Part shown: piece after piece, positions 19,283-29,881 of the stretch
Layout of the letters: every line of letters starts with the position of its first letter
Position numbering within the stretch: position 1 is the stretch's first letter
Assembly (NCBI GenBank): GCA_024276955.1
Contig: JAJRWE010000142.1
Location: forward strand, 1-36,697
Reading direction: 5' to 3'
Origin: Gammaproteobacteria bacterium
GTDB lineage: Bacteria > Pseudomonadota > Gammaproteobacteria > SZUA-152
DNA: 36,697 nt
The notes under the pieces: model-generated
What the model saw: the letters and a program-made list of their open reading frames with translations, nothing else
Database searches by the model: none
Told to the model about the DNA's origin: nothing
Translations under genes and position numbers: made by a program

Positions 19283-19594
19283 TTAGCGGCGCAGGCTGGC
19301 GTAATAGGCGGAGAGATCGGCGATATCGGTGTCGCTGAGCCCCTCGGCGAGGCGGTTCATACTGGGATCCTTGCGCAGGCCGGAGCGAAACTCATGCAGG
19401 GATTTAACCAGATAGAGTTCAGTCTGTCCGGCGATATTGGGGTAGTCGGGCGTGCTGCTGATGCCCCACTTGCCATGGCAGGCAATACAGGCGGCGCTCT
19501 TTGTCTTGCCTGCCTGGATATCGCCGGCCGCCAAGGCAACCGTGGCGAGACCGTAGCTCAGAATTGCGCTAGTGACTGCCAGTGATCTCTTCAT
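19283..19594 (-). CDS. Small periplasmic monoheme c-type cytochrome
   Basis: Signal peptide MKRSLAVTSAILSYGLATVALA; CIACH heme motif; distal Met candidate in MNRLAEGLSDTDIADLSAYYASL. Confidence 0.88.
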   Translation of the reverse strand: MKRSLAVTSAILSYGLATVALAAGDIQAGKTKSAACIACHGKWGISSTPDYPNIAGQTELYLVKSLHEFRSGLRKDPSMNRLAEGLSDTDIADLSAYYASLRR

Positions 19595-19726
19595 GTCAAC
19601 GCTACTCCTGCCAAATCTTGCTGTCTATTGAGGTTAAAAAACCCTCGAGTCTAGCGGAGGAAAGATGTCTGGCAGCTGAAGGCATTGCCTCTCCGCACTT
19701 TCACAGAGAGGCGATATTGTCCGGGA

Positions 19727-20491
19727 TCAGGAAACCCGGCCTTTGTTCTCGATCAACTCCGGCGGCAGGCGGTAGAGCCACATCTGGTACATGGATGTTA
19801 CCCACATGAAGGCAAAGGCGGCACCCATGAAGGCGCCACTGATCATCACCACCCAGGCGAAGGGCGGATACACTTTGGTGAGATACCAGGAACCGATATC
19901 CAACAGGATGGCGACAAAGGGTGTGATCAGCATGAGACACTTGATCCATTGAGGGCGGATGTATGAGTGACAGAAGATCGAGCCGACAATAAAAAAGATA
20001 AAGGTGATGCCGAACAGGTGAATGTGGGACACACGCACCAGGGTGAATATGTCCATGCCGGTATCGGCCTCGGCCATCTTACTGATACCCTCGAAGCCGG
20101 TGAGGTCGGGGATGTGCGGGTTAGAGCCATTGTGACAGATCAGACAACGGCGCTCGACGATACCTTCGACACCCGACGACTTGAAGTCGGCCTCTGCCGC
20201 ACCGCGCCGTACCCAGGCAACGATTTTGTGGTTTTCCTCGGGCGGCAGCATGTTGGCCATGGGACCCTTGAGAGCGGATTCAAGTTTGGTATCCGACTTG
20301 CTGCCGCTGTAGGCAATAATGAGGTCGTCAACGGAAAGACCGGGATCGCCATCTCGACCGGCATGGGATTCAAAGATGTAGATCATGGCAAACAGATAGC
20401 CCGTGCCGAGGACTATCAGGGTGCCACTGAACAGTATCCGCATGCCGATGGGCAGCATCTGGAAATGGCTGCAGTGCTCTTTTGCAAACAT
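19727..20491 (-). CDS. Multi-TM membrane protein with one CxxCH heme-binding motif
   Basis: CLICH motif; N-terminal TM (MRILFSGTLIVLGTGYLFAMIYIF) and C-terminal hydrophobic helices with His residues (VSHIHLFGITFIFFIVGSIFCHSY...). Confidence 0.75.
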   Translation of the reverse strand: MFAKEHCSHFQMLPIGMRILFSGTLIVLGTGYLFAMIYIFESHAGRDGDPGLSVDDLIIAYSGSKSDTKLESALKGPMANMLPPEENHKIVAWVRRGAAEADFKSSGVEGIVERRCLICHNGSNPHIPDLTGFEGISKMAEADTGMDIFTLVRVSHIHLFGITFIFFIVGSIFCHSYIRPQWIKCLMLITPFVAILLDIGSWYLTKVYPPFAWVVMISGAFMGAAFAFMWVTSMYQMWLYRLPPELIENKGRVS

Positions 20492-20765
20492 GTTTATCGT
20501 CTCTCGGGGATGAATTTTTTGTGGCGTTATCCGCGCCTTGCCAGGCAGGGCTGGGGAGTGCGCTTCATAGAAGGGTATCTATGTCAGAATATATTTTGGT
20601 TGGCTTTAAGGGGTTTCGCACCTAGTATATGAGTATAACCTAATACATTTATGTTTTATGAAATATTTCACCTGCGCAGAAAAGAATTTTACTATGTGCA
20701 CATATATAAATTTGCCAGTCCTGGGCGTTATCGTCAGACTATAATTTCACGCAATGGAGAATGAA

Positions 20766-21164
20766 ATGATCAAGGTAAGCAAGACCACTTTAATTCGCAC
20801 GGCTGCAGCGGCGAGTGTTGTATTGCTGGCGGGTTGTAGCCAGGAACCGGCGGAACTGCCGGTGAGTTTCAGTAAGGATGTGATGCCCGTGTTGCAGCAA
20901 CATTGCAGCGAGTGCCATATGCCGGGCGGCGTGGGTGAGGTGGCCAGTGGCCTGGATTTAAGCAGTTATGAGGGCACCATGAAGGGCACCAAGTTTGGTG
21001 CCATCGTGCGTCCCGGGGATAGCACCTCCAGCACCATTTCCATTCTGATCGAGGGCCGCGCCGATCCGTCCATCAACATGCCGCATGGTGATCGCCCGCC
21101 GCTCACCAAGGAAGAGACGGACATTATTGCCAAGTGGATCAATCAGGGCGCCAAGAACAACTAA
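20766..21164 (+). CDS. Predicted lipoprotein with a c-type heme motif (planctomycete-type cytochrome C-like)
   Basis: Lipobox VVLLAGC; VMPVLQQHCSECHMPGG (CxxCH); GDSTSSTISILIEGRADPSINMPHGDRPPLTKEETDIIAKWINQGA. ORF 20754..21164; ATG at 20766 is better placed after GGAG. Confidence 0.8.
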   Translation: MIKVSKTTLIRTAAAASVVLLAGCSQEPAELPVSFSKDVMPVLQQHCSECHMPGGVGEVASGLDLSSYEGTMKGTKFGAIVRPGDSTSSTISILIEGRADPSINMPHGDRPPLTKEETDIIAKWINQGAKNN

Positions 21165-21197
21165 TTGTTGTTTGCTCGCGTTGCGGCACGGGCAGTG

Positions 21198-21587
21198 TCA
21201 GCCACCCAGTTCCATGATGGCGTCCATTTCCACCTGGGCGCCCTTGGGCAGGGCGGCGACACCCACCGCGGCGCGTGCCGGATAGGGTTGCTGGAAATAG
21301 CTGGCCATAATCTCATTGACCCGCGCAAAGTGTGATAGGTCGGTGAGGTAGATATTGAGTTTGGCGATGTCGGCCAGACTGCCGCCGGCGGTCTCCGCCA
21401 CGGCCTGCAGATTGTCGAATACACGCCGGATCTGCATTCCTATATCGCCTTCGACCAGTTCCATGGTTTCGGGCTGCAGTGGAATTTGCCCTGACAGGTA
21501 CACGGTGTTGCCGGTTTTGACGGCCTGCGAATAGGTGCCGATGGCGGCGGGCGCCTTGTCTGTCTGGATGATTTCTCGTTTGGCCAT
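21198..21587 (-). CDS. ridA: RidA family (YjgF/YER057c/UK114) reactive intermediate deaminase
   Basis: Internal ATG at 21587: [37 protein letters not shown]...[28 protein letters not shown]. Confidence 0.94.
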   Translation of the reverse strand: MAKREIIQTDKAPAAIGTYSQAVKTGNTVYLSGQIPLQPETMELVEGDIGMQIRRVFDNLQAVAETAGGSLADIAKLNIYLTDLSHFARVNEIMASYFQQPYPARAAVGVAALPKGAQVEMDAIMELGG

Positions 21588-21649
21588 GCCGGTTTCCCCT
21601 TTCTGTTGTTTTTTGCAGCTGCCTGAATCTGCGTCACTTTTCCGATACG

Positions 21650-23845
21650 TTATTTTGAACGTGTGATGCGCGCGACACTGTCGATGGCGCGGACGCGCCG
21701 GATGATCTGCGCCAGATGCACGCGATCCCGCACGCTGATGGTAAAGATCATGGATGAGTACAGGCCATCGCGTTCGTCGATGGAGACGTTCTCGATATTG
21801 GAGCCCTGCTCGGCGATAACCGAGGCCACGGTGGCCAGCACGCCGCGCTGATTGGCGGTGTCGACGCGGACGTCCACCGAGAAGGTGTTTTTTATGTCCG
21901 GCTCCCACTGCACGTCGATCCAGCGTTCCGGATTATTGCGGAATTCACGCACGTTCTTGCAGCTACGGGTGTGGATAACGATGCCGCGGCCGGTGCTGAC
22001 GAAGCCGAGGATGGAGTCGCCGGGGATGGGCCGACAGCACTTGGCGTAGGTTACCACCGAGCCTTCGGTGCCGCGAATGGCCAGCGGGCGCGCGGTGGCG
22101 CGGGGCCCCTGCCCGCCTTTCAGCCATCTGGGGGTGTAGCGACTGAGCACGCCCTTTTTCCTTTTTTTCGGGCCGGTCACAGCGGCTTCGCGCCGTTCGA
22201 TGATATCGGCCAGCTGGCGGGCCACCAGGGCGGCGATGCGCTTGCCCAGGCTGATGTCTTCTAGCAGGTCGTCCAGGGTTTCGAGCTTCAGCTGCTTGAG
22301 CAGTGCATCCAATGCCTCTTTGGGGGCGTCCCGCATTTCCAGAGACAACGCCGCCAGGGCCTTGCCCAGCATGCGCTTGCCCAGCTCCAGCGCCTCTTCA
22401 CGCTTCAGCTGTTTGAGATAGTGACGAATGTTGGACCGTGCCTTGCCGGTAATCACGAAGTCCAGCCACACGGGATTGGGCCGGGCGCCGGGGGCGGTAA
22501 TAATTTCGACGGTCTGGCCGTTACTGAGCGTGCTGCGCAGGGGGGCGAGATGGCGATCGATCTTGGCGGCGACGCAGGTGTTGCCCAGATCGGTGTGGAT
22601 GGCGTAGGCCAGATCGACCACCGTGGCGCCGCGCAGGATGTTGAGGATGTCGCCATCGGGCGTGAAGATGTAGACCTCATCCGGGAACAGGTCAATCTTG
22701 ACGTTATCCAGAAACTCCTGCGAGTTGCCGGCATATTTCTGCATTTCGAGCAGGCCCTTGAGCCATTCGGTAGCATGGCTCGGGGTGGCCGAGCCGGTCT
22801 TGTACATCCAGTGCGCGGCGATGCCGGCCTGCGCCACACGCTCCATGTCCTTGGTGCGGATCTGTACCTCGATGGGGCCGCCATAGGGGCCGAATAACAC
22901 CGTATGCAGTGATTGATAGCCATTGGCCTTGGGGATGGCGATGTAGTCCTTGAAGCGCCCGGGCATGGGTTTATAGATATTGTGCACCACGCCCAGCACA
23001 CGGTAACAGGTGTCTACCTTGTCGACGACAATGCGGAATCCGTATACGTCCGAGACATCCTCGAAGCTGAGGCCCTTGTTACGCATCTTGTCATAGATAC
23101 TGTAAAGGTGTTTTTCGCGTCCCTCCACCGGGGCCTCGATGCCTTCCTGGCGCAGGCGTTCCTCCAGTGACAGGCGGATCTTTTCGACCACCTCCTTGCG
23201 ATTACCACGCATCTTTTTGAGCGCGTTTTGCAGCACCCGATAGCGCATCGGATAGTGGGCGCGGAAACCGAGGTCTTCCAGCTCCAGGTTGATGCTCTGC
23301 ATGCCCAGGCGCTTGGCGACCGGTGCGTAGATTTCCAGGGTTTCGAGGGCGATGCGGCGCTGCTTGTCGGCACGCATCACACCCAGGGTGCGCATATTGT
23401 GCAGACGGTCGGCCAGCTTGATGAGGATCACGCGGATGTCCTTCACCATGGCGAGGATCATCTTGCGGAAGTTCTCCGCCTGTGCCTCGGCCTTGCTGCC
23501 GAACTTGACCTGGGTCAGCTTGGTGACGCCGTCGACCAGCTCAGCGACTTCCTCGCCGAATTCGCGGGCGATCTCGTCCTTGCCGATGCCGGTGTCTTCG
23601 ATGACATCGTGCAGGATGGCGGCGATGAGGGTATTGGCGTCCATACGCATCTCGGCCAGGATTTTGGCCACGGCGAGCGGATGGTAGATATAGGGTTCGC
23701 CAGACATGCGCGTCTGGCCATCGTGGGCCTCGGCGCCAAACAGGTAGGCCCGGTAGACTTCCTTGACCTGGTCAGTTTCGAGGTAAGCTTCGAGAAGCTT
23801 GCACAGGTCGTGGATTAAAAACACCGGGCCCCCGGGGAAAGACAA
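21650..23845 (-). CDS. spoT: Bifunctional (p)ppGpp synthetase/hydrolase SpoT (HD, synthetase, TGS, ACT)
   Basis: HD region [24 protein letters not shown]; synthetase [60 protein letters not shown]-terminal ACT region. Confidence 0.97.
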   Translation of the reverse strand: MSFPGGPVFLIHDLCKLLEAYLETDQVKEVYRAYLFGAEAHDGQTRMSGEPYIYHPLAVAKILAEMRMDANTLIAAILHDVIEDTGIGKDEIAREFGEEVAELVDGVTKLTQVKFGSKAEAQAENFRKMILAMVKDIRVILIKLADRLHNMRTLGVMRADKQRRIALETLEIYAPVAKRLGMQSINLELEDLGFRAHYPMRYRVLQNALKKMRGNRKEVVEKIRLSLEERLRQEGIEAPVEGREKHLYSIYDKMRNKGLSFEDVSDVYGFRIVVDKVDTCYRVLGVVHNIYKPMPGRFKDYIAIPKANGYQSLHTVLFGPYGGPIEVQIRTKDMERVAQAGIAAHWMYKTGSATPSHATEWLKGLLEMQKYAGNSQEFLDNVKIDLFPDEVYIFTPDGDILNILRGATVVDLAYAIHTDLGNTCVAAKIDRHLAPLRSTLSNGQTVEIITAPGARPNPVWLDFVITGKARSNIRHYLKQLKREEALELGKRMLGKALAALSLEMRDAPKEALDALLKQLKLETLDDLLEDISLGKRIAALVARQLADIIERREAAVTGPKKRKKGVLSRYTPRWLKGGQGPRATARPLAIRGTEGSVVTYAKCCRPIPGDSILGFVSTGRGIVIHTRSCKNVREFRNNPERWIDVQWEPDIKNTFSVDVRVDTANQRGVLATVASVIAEQGSNIENVSIDERDGLYSSMIFTISVRDRVHLAQIIRRVRAIDSVARITRSK

Positions 23846-23854
23846 TGCGGTGGT

Positions 23855-24115
23855 TTACAGGGACTCCTGCACCTCTTCTTCACTGACGATGGATTCCTGC
23901 GCATGTTCCTGCGCCGCCACTTCGTCGAGAATCTTGTTGGTAATCAAGCCTTCGCTGATCTCGCGCAGGGCGACGACGGTGGGCTTGTCGTTTTCCCAGT
24001 CGACCAGCGGCTCTTTCCCGGCAGCCAACTGACGGGCGCGCTTGCTGGCCAGTAGAACCAGCTCAAAGCGGTTGTCGACGTTGTCCAGACAGTCTTCAAT
24101 GGTGACTCGTGCCAT
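23855..24115 (-). CDS. rpoZ: DNA-directed RNA polymerase omega subunit
   Basis: [58 protein letters not shown]. Confidence 0.96.
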   Translation of the reverse strand: MARVTIEDCLDNVDNRFELVLLASKRARQLAAGKEPLVDWENDKPTVVALREISEGLITNKILDEVAAQEHAQESIVSEEEVQESL

Positions 24116-24487
24116 CGTGTAGCTCCTAGGGGATTGCGTAGCCGCGTAATTCTACAAAAAAAGCTTGGGAGATACCAGCAGCGGGAATTGCTGCCTAAAT
24201 ATATTGGTTCTTCAGGACGTTATAGCCAGTATATAGCCTTTGCCTGGCCGACGGATGAAAAGCAGAAGTCGCGATTTTGCTTTTCGCATGCTGAAAACGT
24301 GTATTGGATTAAAGGCCGGATGCCTTTTTCAACAACTGTTTAGTAGCGTCTTTGCGGATTGCTGGCTAACGGAGTGGACAATAGAGTTCTGCCCAGCAGT
24401 ATGCCGATACCTTGACATGGCCGTGTAATTTCCAGAAGGTGTCAACTTGAGGGCGTTTATGCGGAATACGAACTGGAGGGGAAATAA

Positions 24488-24943
24488 ATGACAATCAAAA
24501 CAATTAATCAGTTCGCTGCTGGGTTGCTGTTTGCGTTTTTTACGCTGGGCGCCCAAGCTGCGACACCCATCAAGGTGGGCGAATATACGGTGCACTTCAG
24601 CGCCTTTAATACCGATACGCTACAGCCAAACATGGCTAAGGCCTACAATATTACCCGGAGTAAAAACCGCGGTATGTTTACCATTTCGGTCATGAAGGAT
24701 AATCATGGTGTGTCGCCCATCGGTACGCCGGTGCGCGCCAAGATCAAGGCCAGCGCCAGCAATCTGACCGGCCAGCTGCGGGACTTCAAGGTGCGTGAGA
24801 TCGATGAGGGTGACGCGGTCTATTACATCAGCGTGTTTCACGTCACAGCAGGCGAGATGCTGGCCTTCGACATCAAGATCGCCCCTAAAGACGGCGGCAA
24901 GCCTTTCTCGGTGAAGTTCCGCCAGAAATTCTATACCCGATAA
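24488..24943 (+). CDS. Secreted DUF4426-like protein
   Basis: Signal peptide ending AQA; VHFSAFNTDTLQPNMAKAYNITRSKNRGMFTISVM...EIDEGDAVYYISVFHVTAGEMLAFDIKI resembles the DUF4426 family (recalled, not searched). Confidence 0.72.
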   Translation: MTIKTINQFAAGLLFAFFTLGAQAATPIKVGEYTVHFSAFNTDTLQPNMAKAYNITRSKNRGMFTISVMKDNHGVSPIGTPVRAKIKASASNLTGQLRDFKVREIDEGDAVYYISVFHVTAGEMLAFDIKIAPKDGGKPFSVKFRQKFYTR

Positions 24944-24965
24944 AGCAGGTGACCGACAGGCTGAA

Positions 24966-24996
24966 GGGGCACGGGCATCATGTCCGTGCCTTTTTT
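24966..24996 (+). terminator. Rho-independent terminator after the DUF4426-like gene
   Basis: GGCACGG-(gcatcatgt)-CCGTGCC followed by TTTTTT. Confidence 0.88.
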
Positions 24997-25006
24997 GTGC
25001 GTGGCC

Positions 25007-25792
25007 TCAAAGGCTGACGGAAAGGGTGACACCAAGATTTCCCGTCTCGCTGCGGGGTTCGCGGATGATCCAGGTACCCACCCTGACATCCGGACTGCGG
25101 CCAAGCTGCCAGTATTCGTAGTAAGGCGCCACCTCCAGCTGGCGGCCGTTGGCGAAGCGTATGCGCCAAGGGGCCTGCAGTCGAAAGCCGGGTTGTGAGC
25201 CGAGGTCCAGGCTCACATTGCCACTACCGGTGAAGTTTAAGGTCATGGTTGGATTGACAGGGTAGGTGGCCTGGGCATTCAGGCTGAACTGGTGTTTGCC
25301 GTTTTGCCACAGTAACTGCTCGCCACCCAGCAAGACATAAATCCAGGCGTAGCGCTCGAACAGCCCGGAACCGCGGCCCGAGGGCTGGATGTCGCGATCC
25401 CACTGGTGGTAACCGGCACCCAGATGGATTTTGCTTCTTGCGTGGACCTGCCGGCCGAGGGTGAAGCTGGCATCGAAGAAGGTCTCGTCGGTCCGCGTCT
25501 TGTGCGGGGTGCCATCTTGCAGCTGGCCGTCGTAGTCGACGCTGCCGGTCTGATAGGTCGCCTCGAGACCGATTAGCAGGCTCCCGGCTGGCGAGGCCAG
25601 GGCAAAGCGAAGCCCAGGGACAAGACCGTCCTCGCGGTTGAGTAACTCATCCTGATTAGAAAACTCCTTGTACTGAAAATCCATGACCGACAGGCCCAGC
25701 CAGATCTGGCTGGCTCGCCGCTCATCGCCAGCCGCGGCCAGGTCTGGGATGACGAAAAGACAAAAGAAAGCTGCGGCAGCTGTCAGTTTCAT
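25007..25792 (-). CDS. Predicted outer-membrane beta-barrel protein, function unknown
   Basis: Internal ATG at 25792 gives a signal peptide (MKLTAAAAFFCLFVIPDLAAAG). Alternating aromatic/polar strands (IWLGLSVMDFQYKEF, LLIGLEATYQTGSVDYDG, IHLGAGYHQWDRD). Confidence 0.65.
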   Translation of the reverse strand: MKLTAAAAFFCLFVIPDLAAAGDERRASQIWLGLSVMDFQYKEFSNQDELLNREDGLVPGLRFALASPAGSLLIGLEATYQTGSVDYDGQLQDGTPHKTRTDETFFDASFTLGRQVHARSKIHLGAGYHQWDRDIQPSGRGSGLFERYAWIYVLLGGEQLLWQNGKHQFSLNAQATYPVNPTMTLNFTGSGNVSLDLGSQPGFRLQAPWRIRFANGRQLEVAPYYEYWQLGRSPDVRVGTWIIREPRSETGNLGVTLSVSL

Positions 25793-25826
25793 GGCGGCGG
25801 CTTGGCCCTGGTGGGCGCAGATAAAT

Positions 25827-25851
25827 GAAAGGCGCGATGATCGCGCCTTTC
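25827..25851 (-). terminator. Rho-independent terminator downstream of the lipoprotein gene
   Basis: GAAAGGCGCGAT / ATCGCGCCTTTC, 12-bp arms around one central base. On the minus strand it continues into an AT-rich TTTCATTTAT tract. Confidence 0.75.
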
Positions 25852-25892
25852 GTTCCAAGTATGCCGCGCTGGCTGCGGTCGATTGTGCAGAC

Positions 25893-26936
25893 TTAGTTGG
25901 CCGCTTCAATGGTCGTCCAGCTGACAGGGCTGTCTGTGTAATCAATCGTACCATCATTGTCTGCATCCAGCTCAAGTTGAACACTGGTTGCGTCTAGTGC
26001 AGTGACCGTCAGCGTGGAATTGGCGCCGGTGATCTGCAGCACACCGGAAGACGGGTAGTCATCCGTGTCAACATTAGTGGTGACCAGAGGGGTCGTACTC
26101 CGAATCTGCACCGAACCATTAATGCGGGTACTGGCCAGCGTCATGTTGATGGTGGTGGTTTCGCTACGGCCGCTCAGGCTGCTGGCGATGTTGAAGTTGC
26201 TCATGCGCACACCTTGGCCGGTGCCGGAGTACATGTAGAGATCGTCGCCACTGATGGTATTGGTGTTGGTCGCGCGGGTGTAGGTCAGATTGAAGCCCCC
26301 ATCGACCAAGTTTGTTACACCCATTTCGGTAATCTGCAGATCGTTGAAACTCATGCCCAAGGAAAAATCGCTGCAGGTGCCATACATGTCCATGTCGCAG
26401 TCAGTCTCCAGCGATCCCGAGACGACCGTCGCGCTCATGCTGCCGTTGGCGGTGGAACCGCTCATATTGTCCTTGCAGTTATTGAAGCTTACGGAAAAGG
26501 AATCCCCGGCCCGCAGGGTTGATCCTGTCAAATCAGCGAGATTGATAGTCAGGCTCATCGAGCCTGAGTCACAAGGTATGGACTGGGTGATGGCTGCGGG
26601 CAGGTTCTGCTGCTGTGCAAGCCCCTGCTGCACCGTCTCAAGCAGCCTACCCGTGGCAAAGTCAAAGAGGCTGAATCTTGGTGTACCCTGGTCTTGCAGA
26701 GAGACGCCGACAGGGCTTACTGAGCTGGTGGTTAGCGCTCCATCGATGCCGTCAGAGGTTTCGGCAACAACCGTATTCTGGTTACCCACTGAAATAGCGG
26801 TAGGTGTGCTCGGTATGCTGACCTTGTCGACGAGCGAAACCCCATCATCCGTCGTACTTGCGCCACAACCGGCAAGGGTCAGCGCCATGCCGCCAATCAG
26901 CCCAAACAGGGAGCCTGTCATCAAAGTATTCTTCAT
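25893..26936 (-). CDS. Predicted lipoprotein of unknown function with a C-terminal DxDxDG (calcium-loop-like) motif
   Basis: Internal ATG at 26936: MKNTLMTGSLFGLIGGMALTLAGCGASTTDDG (lipobox LAGC); C-terminal LELDADNDGTIDYTD. Confidence 0.75.
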   Translation of the reverse strand: MKNTLMTGSLFGLIGGMALTLAGCGASTTDDGVSLVDKVSIPSTPTAISVGNQNTVVAETSDGIDGALTTSSVSPVGVSLQDQGTPRFSLFDFATGRLLETVQQGLAQQQNLPAAITQSIPCDSGSMSLTINLADLTGSTLRAGDSFSVSFNNCKDNMSGSTANGSMSATVVSGSLETDCDMDMYGTCSDFSLGMSFNDLQITEMGVTNLVDGGFNLTYTRATNTNTISGDDLYMYSGTGQGVRMSNFNIASSLSGRSETTTINMTLASTRINGSVQIRSTTPLVTTNVDTDDYPSSGVLQITGANSTLTVTALDATSVQLELDADNDGTIDYTDSPVSWTTIEAAN

Positions 26937-26972
26937 TTCTGGGTCCTTTCGAAAGTTTGTATATATGAGCGT

Positions 26973-26990
26973 CAGGACAGTGCTGTCCTG
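26973..26990. promoter_or_regulatory. Palindrome CAGGACAG-TG-CTGTCCTG upstream of the lipoprotein gene (possible operator)
   Basis: 8-bp perfect arms with a 2-bp centre, about 37 bp upstream of the 26936 start codon (minus strand). Confidence 0.4.
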
Positions 26991-27108
26991 GTGATCATGC
27001 AAACGTGTTTGACCGGAAAACTGTCCCGGTAATGCTACATCAATTTCCGCTTGCCTATTTAGCGGCAGATTTGAATGATAGTTCACACTTTATTAGCGGC
27101 CAGTATGC

Positions 27109-27132
27109 AAAAGGCCGCAAATGCGGCCTTTT
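27109..27132 (-). terminator. Rho-independent terminator of rpoH (potentially bidirectional)
   Basis: AAAAGGCCGCA-aa-TGCGGCCTTTT just downstream of the rpoH stop. Confidence 0.85.
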
Positions 27133-27152
27133 GGCGGAGGGGCTGGCAAGAC

Positions 27153-28007
<855 letters not shown>

Positions 28008-28172
28008 GGCTAATCCTCCCAATATCGCGATTTAACGACCCTCGGCTTCCCTTTTCACCGAGAAGTCTAGCAGTCAAACCGTACGAGTGCCAAAAGAAAT
28101 CATAGTTCCCTAATATTGAATTTTTTTATGTCGAATAAGGGGAGTGTGGTCTGTCAGACGAGACAAAAATAC

Positions 28173-29171
28173 TCATGTAGGCTCAATGGCTTGCAGGTGC
28201 CGGCCGACCGCCAGCCAAGAACCGACAAGACCGAGGAATACGCCCGATAGGAGTAAGGAAAGACTGGTAATGAAGGCCAGTCCGCCGAGCCGGAACTGGC
28301 TGTCGTAGAGGGAGGATAGCTGACTCACTGGGATGCTGAGCAGACCAAGGAAAACGGTTACCAACAGCCAGGCAACGATGGCGCCCATCAGCCCATACCA
28401 GAAACCGGTATAGAGAAAGGGGCGGCGGATGAAGGCATTGGTGGCGCCGATCAGCTTGGTGATGATGATCTCTTCGCGGCGGGCATAGATGGTCAGGCGG
28501 ATGGTGTTGCCCACCACCAGCAGGATGGCCATGGCCAGCAGCGCGCCGAGCAGCAGGGCGCCGCGCTTGCCGACTTCGATAATGCCATTGAGGCGGCGAA
28601 CCCACTCCATGTCCAGCTGCGCCTGATCCACGGCATCGAGCCGGCGCAGGCGCTCCAGCAGTTGCTCCATCGGCACCGGTTCCGCCTGCGTCAGGGTGGG
28701 ACGCAGTACCAGCACGGCGGGCAGGGGATTTTCCGCCAGCGAGTCCAGGGCATCGCCGAAACCGGACAGCTCGCGGAATTCGGCCAGTGCCTGCTCACGG
28801 GAGATGTAGCGCACCTCGGCCACGCCGTCCCAATCGCGCAGTTTCTCCGCCAGCGACTGGATGCGCTTCTCCGGCACGCCCTGCTTGATAAACAGCGACA
28901 CCTGCGCCGAATCCTCCCAACCCGAGGAGAGCTGCTGCACATTGCTCAGCAACACGTGCAGCCCGGCGGGCAGGGCCAGAGCAATGCCGATCACCGCCGT
29001 TGTCATCAGGGTGGAAAAGGGCGTGCGCCACAGCTGGCCGAGAGAGGACACCAGCACCCACAGGTGGTGAGTGAAGTAGGCGTTGATCTTGCCCCGCGGT
29101 TTCTGCGCAGGCCTGCTGCGCGTTTCCATTTCGACGGCGCGGGCGCGGGGCTTGCGAGTATTGCGTTTCAT
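28173..29171 (-). CDS. ftsX: Cell division ABC transporter permease FtsX
   Basis: WRTPFSTLMTTAVIGIALALPAGLHVLL...RREEIIITKLIGATNAFIRRPFLYTGFWYGLMGA; overlaps ftsE by 4 nt. Confidence 0.95.
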   Translation of the reverse strand: MKRNTRKPRARAVEMETRSRPAQKPRGKINAYFTHHLWVLVSSLGQLWRTPFSTLMTTAVIGIALALPAGLHVLLSNVQQLSSGWEDSAQVSLFIKQGVPEKRIQSLAEKLRDWDGVAEVRYISREQALAEFRELSGFGDALDSLAENPLPAVLVLRPTLTQAEPVPMEQLLERLRRLDAVDQAQLDMEWVRRLNGIIEVGKRGALLLGALLAMAILLVVGNTIRLTIYARREEIIITKLIGATNAFIRRPFLYTGFWYGLMGAIVAWLLVTVFLGLLSIPVSQLSSLYDSQFRLGGLAFITSLSLLLSGVFLGLVGSWLAVGRHLQAIEPT

Positions 29172-29854
29172 GCCGACGCCGCCAGTTCGTCCGTGCGCCC
29201 GTCGCGGGCGAGGCGGCCACCGCTGAGGGTCAGCAGGCGGTGATCGAGGCGCGAGATGAGGTCATGATCGTGGGTGGCGATGAGTACCGACACGCCGACG
29301 CGGTTGAATTCCTCGAACAGGCCCATGATCTCGCGTGACAGTTCCGGGTCGAGATTGCCGGTGGGCTCGTCGGCCAGCAGCAGCGGTGGACGGTTGACCA
29401 CCGCGCGGGCGATGCCGACACGTTGCTGCTCACCGCCGGAGAGGGTGATGGGGTAGGCCTTGTCGCGGTTCAGCAGGCCCACCTTGTCCAGCGCCGCGCG
29501 CACCCGGCGGCCCACCTCGCTCTGGTGGTAGCCGGCAATGATCAGCGGCAGGGCCACGTTGTCGAACACGGTGCGGTCAAAGAGCAGGTTGTGGCTCTGG
29601 AAGACGATGCCGATCTTGCGCCGCAGATGGGGAATGTGGCGGCCCTTCAGCCGCGACAGGTTTTGTCCATCGACAAACACCTGCCCGCGGCTGCTGCGTT
29701 CGATGAGTGCGATGAGCTTCAGCAGACTGCTCTTGCCCGCGCCGGAGTGGCCGGTGAGGAAGGCCATCTCGCCTGGCTCGATGTGGAAGCTGACCCCGGA
29801 CAGGGCCTCGTGGCCGCCGGGGTAGCGCTTGCTGACGTTATCGAACTGGATCAT
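29168..29854 (-). CDS. ftsE: Cell division ABC transporter ATP-binding protein FtsE
   Basis: [14 protein letters not shown]...[15 protein letters not shown] (Walker A), [36 protein letters not shown]. Confidence 0.96.
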   Translation of the reverse strand: MIQFDNVSKRYPGGHEALSGVSFHIEPGEMAFLTGHSGAGKSSLLKLIALIERSSRGQVFVDGQNLSRLKGRHIPHLRRKIGIVFQSHNLLFDRTVFDNVALPLIIAGYHQSEVGRRVRAALDKVGLLNRDKAYPITLSGGEQQRVGIARAVVNRPPLLLADEPTGNLDPELSREIMGLFEEFNRVGVSVLIATHDHDLISRLDHRLLTLSGGRLARDGRTDELAASA

Positions 29855-29881
29855 TTGCAGCCCATTTACAACGTAAAATCC

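Noticed and set aside
19687-19712. GCCTCTC/GAGAGGC hairpin after the multi-TM heme protein gene
   Set aside because: 7-bp stem with a 12-nt loop and no U-tract; could be chance.
20712-20745. Sigma-70 promoter TTGCCA/TATAAT upstream of the cytochrome lipoprotein
   Set aside because: A good TATAAT is at 20740-20745, but the spacing to TTGCCA is about 22 bp, too long for a confident call.
24134-24595. Small ORFs in the rpoZ/DUF4426 gap (24134..24343, 24240..24428, 24329..24595)
   Set aside because: Mutually overlapping on both strands, no domain-like sequence and no convincing ribosome binding site; the last one runs into the DUF4426-like gene.
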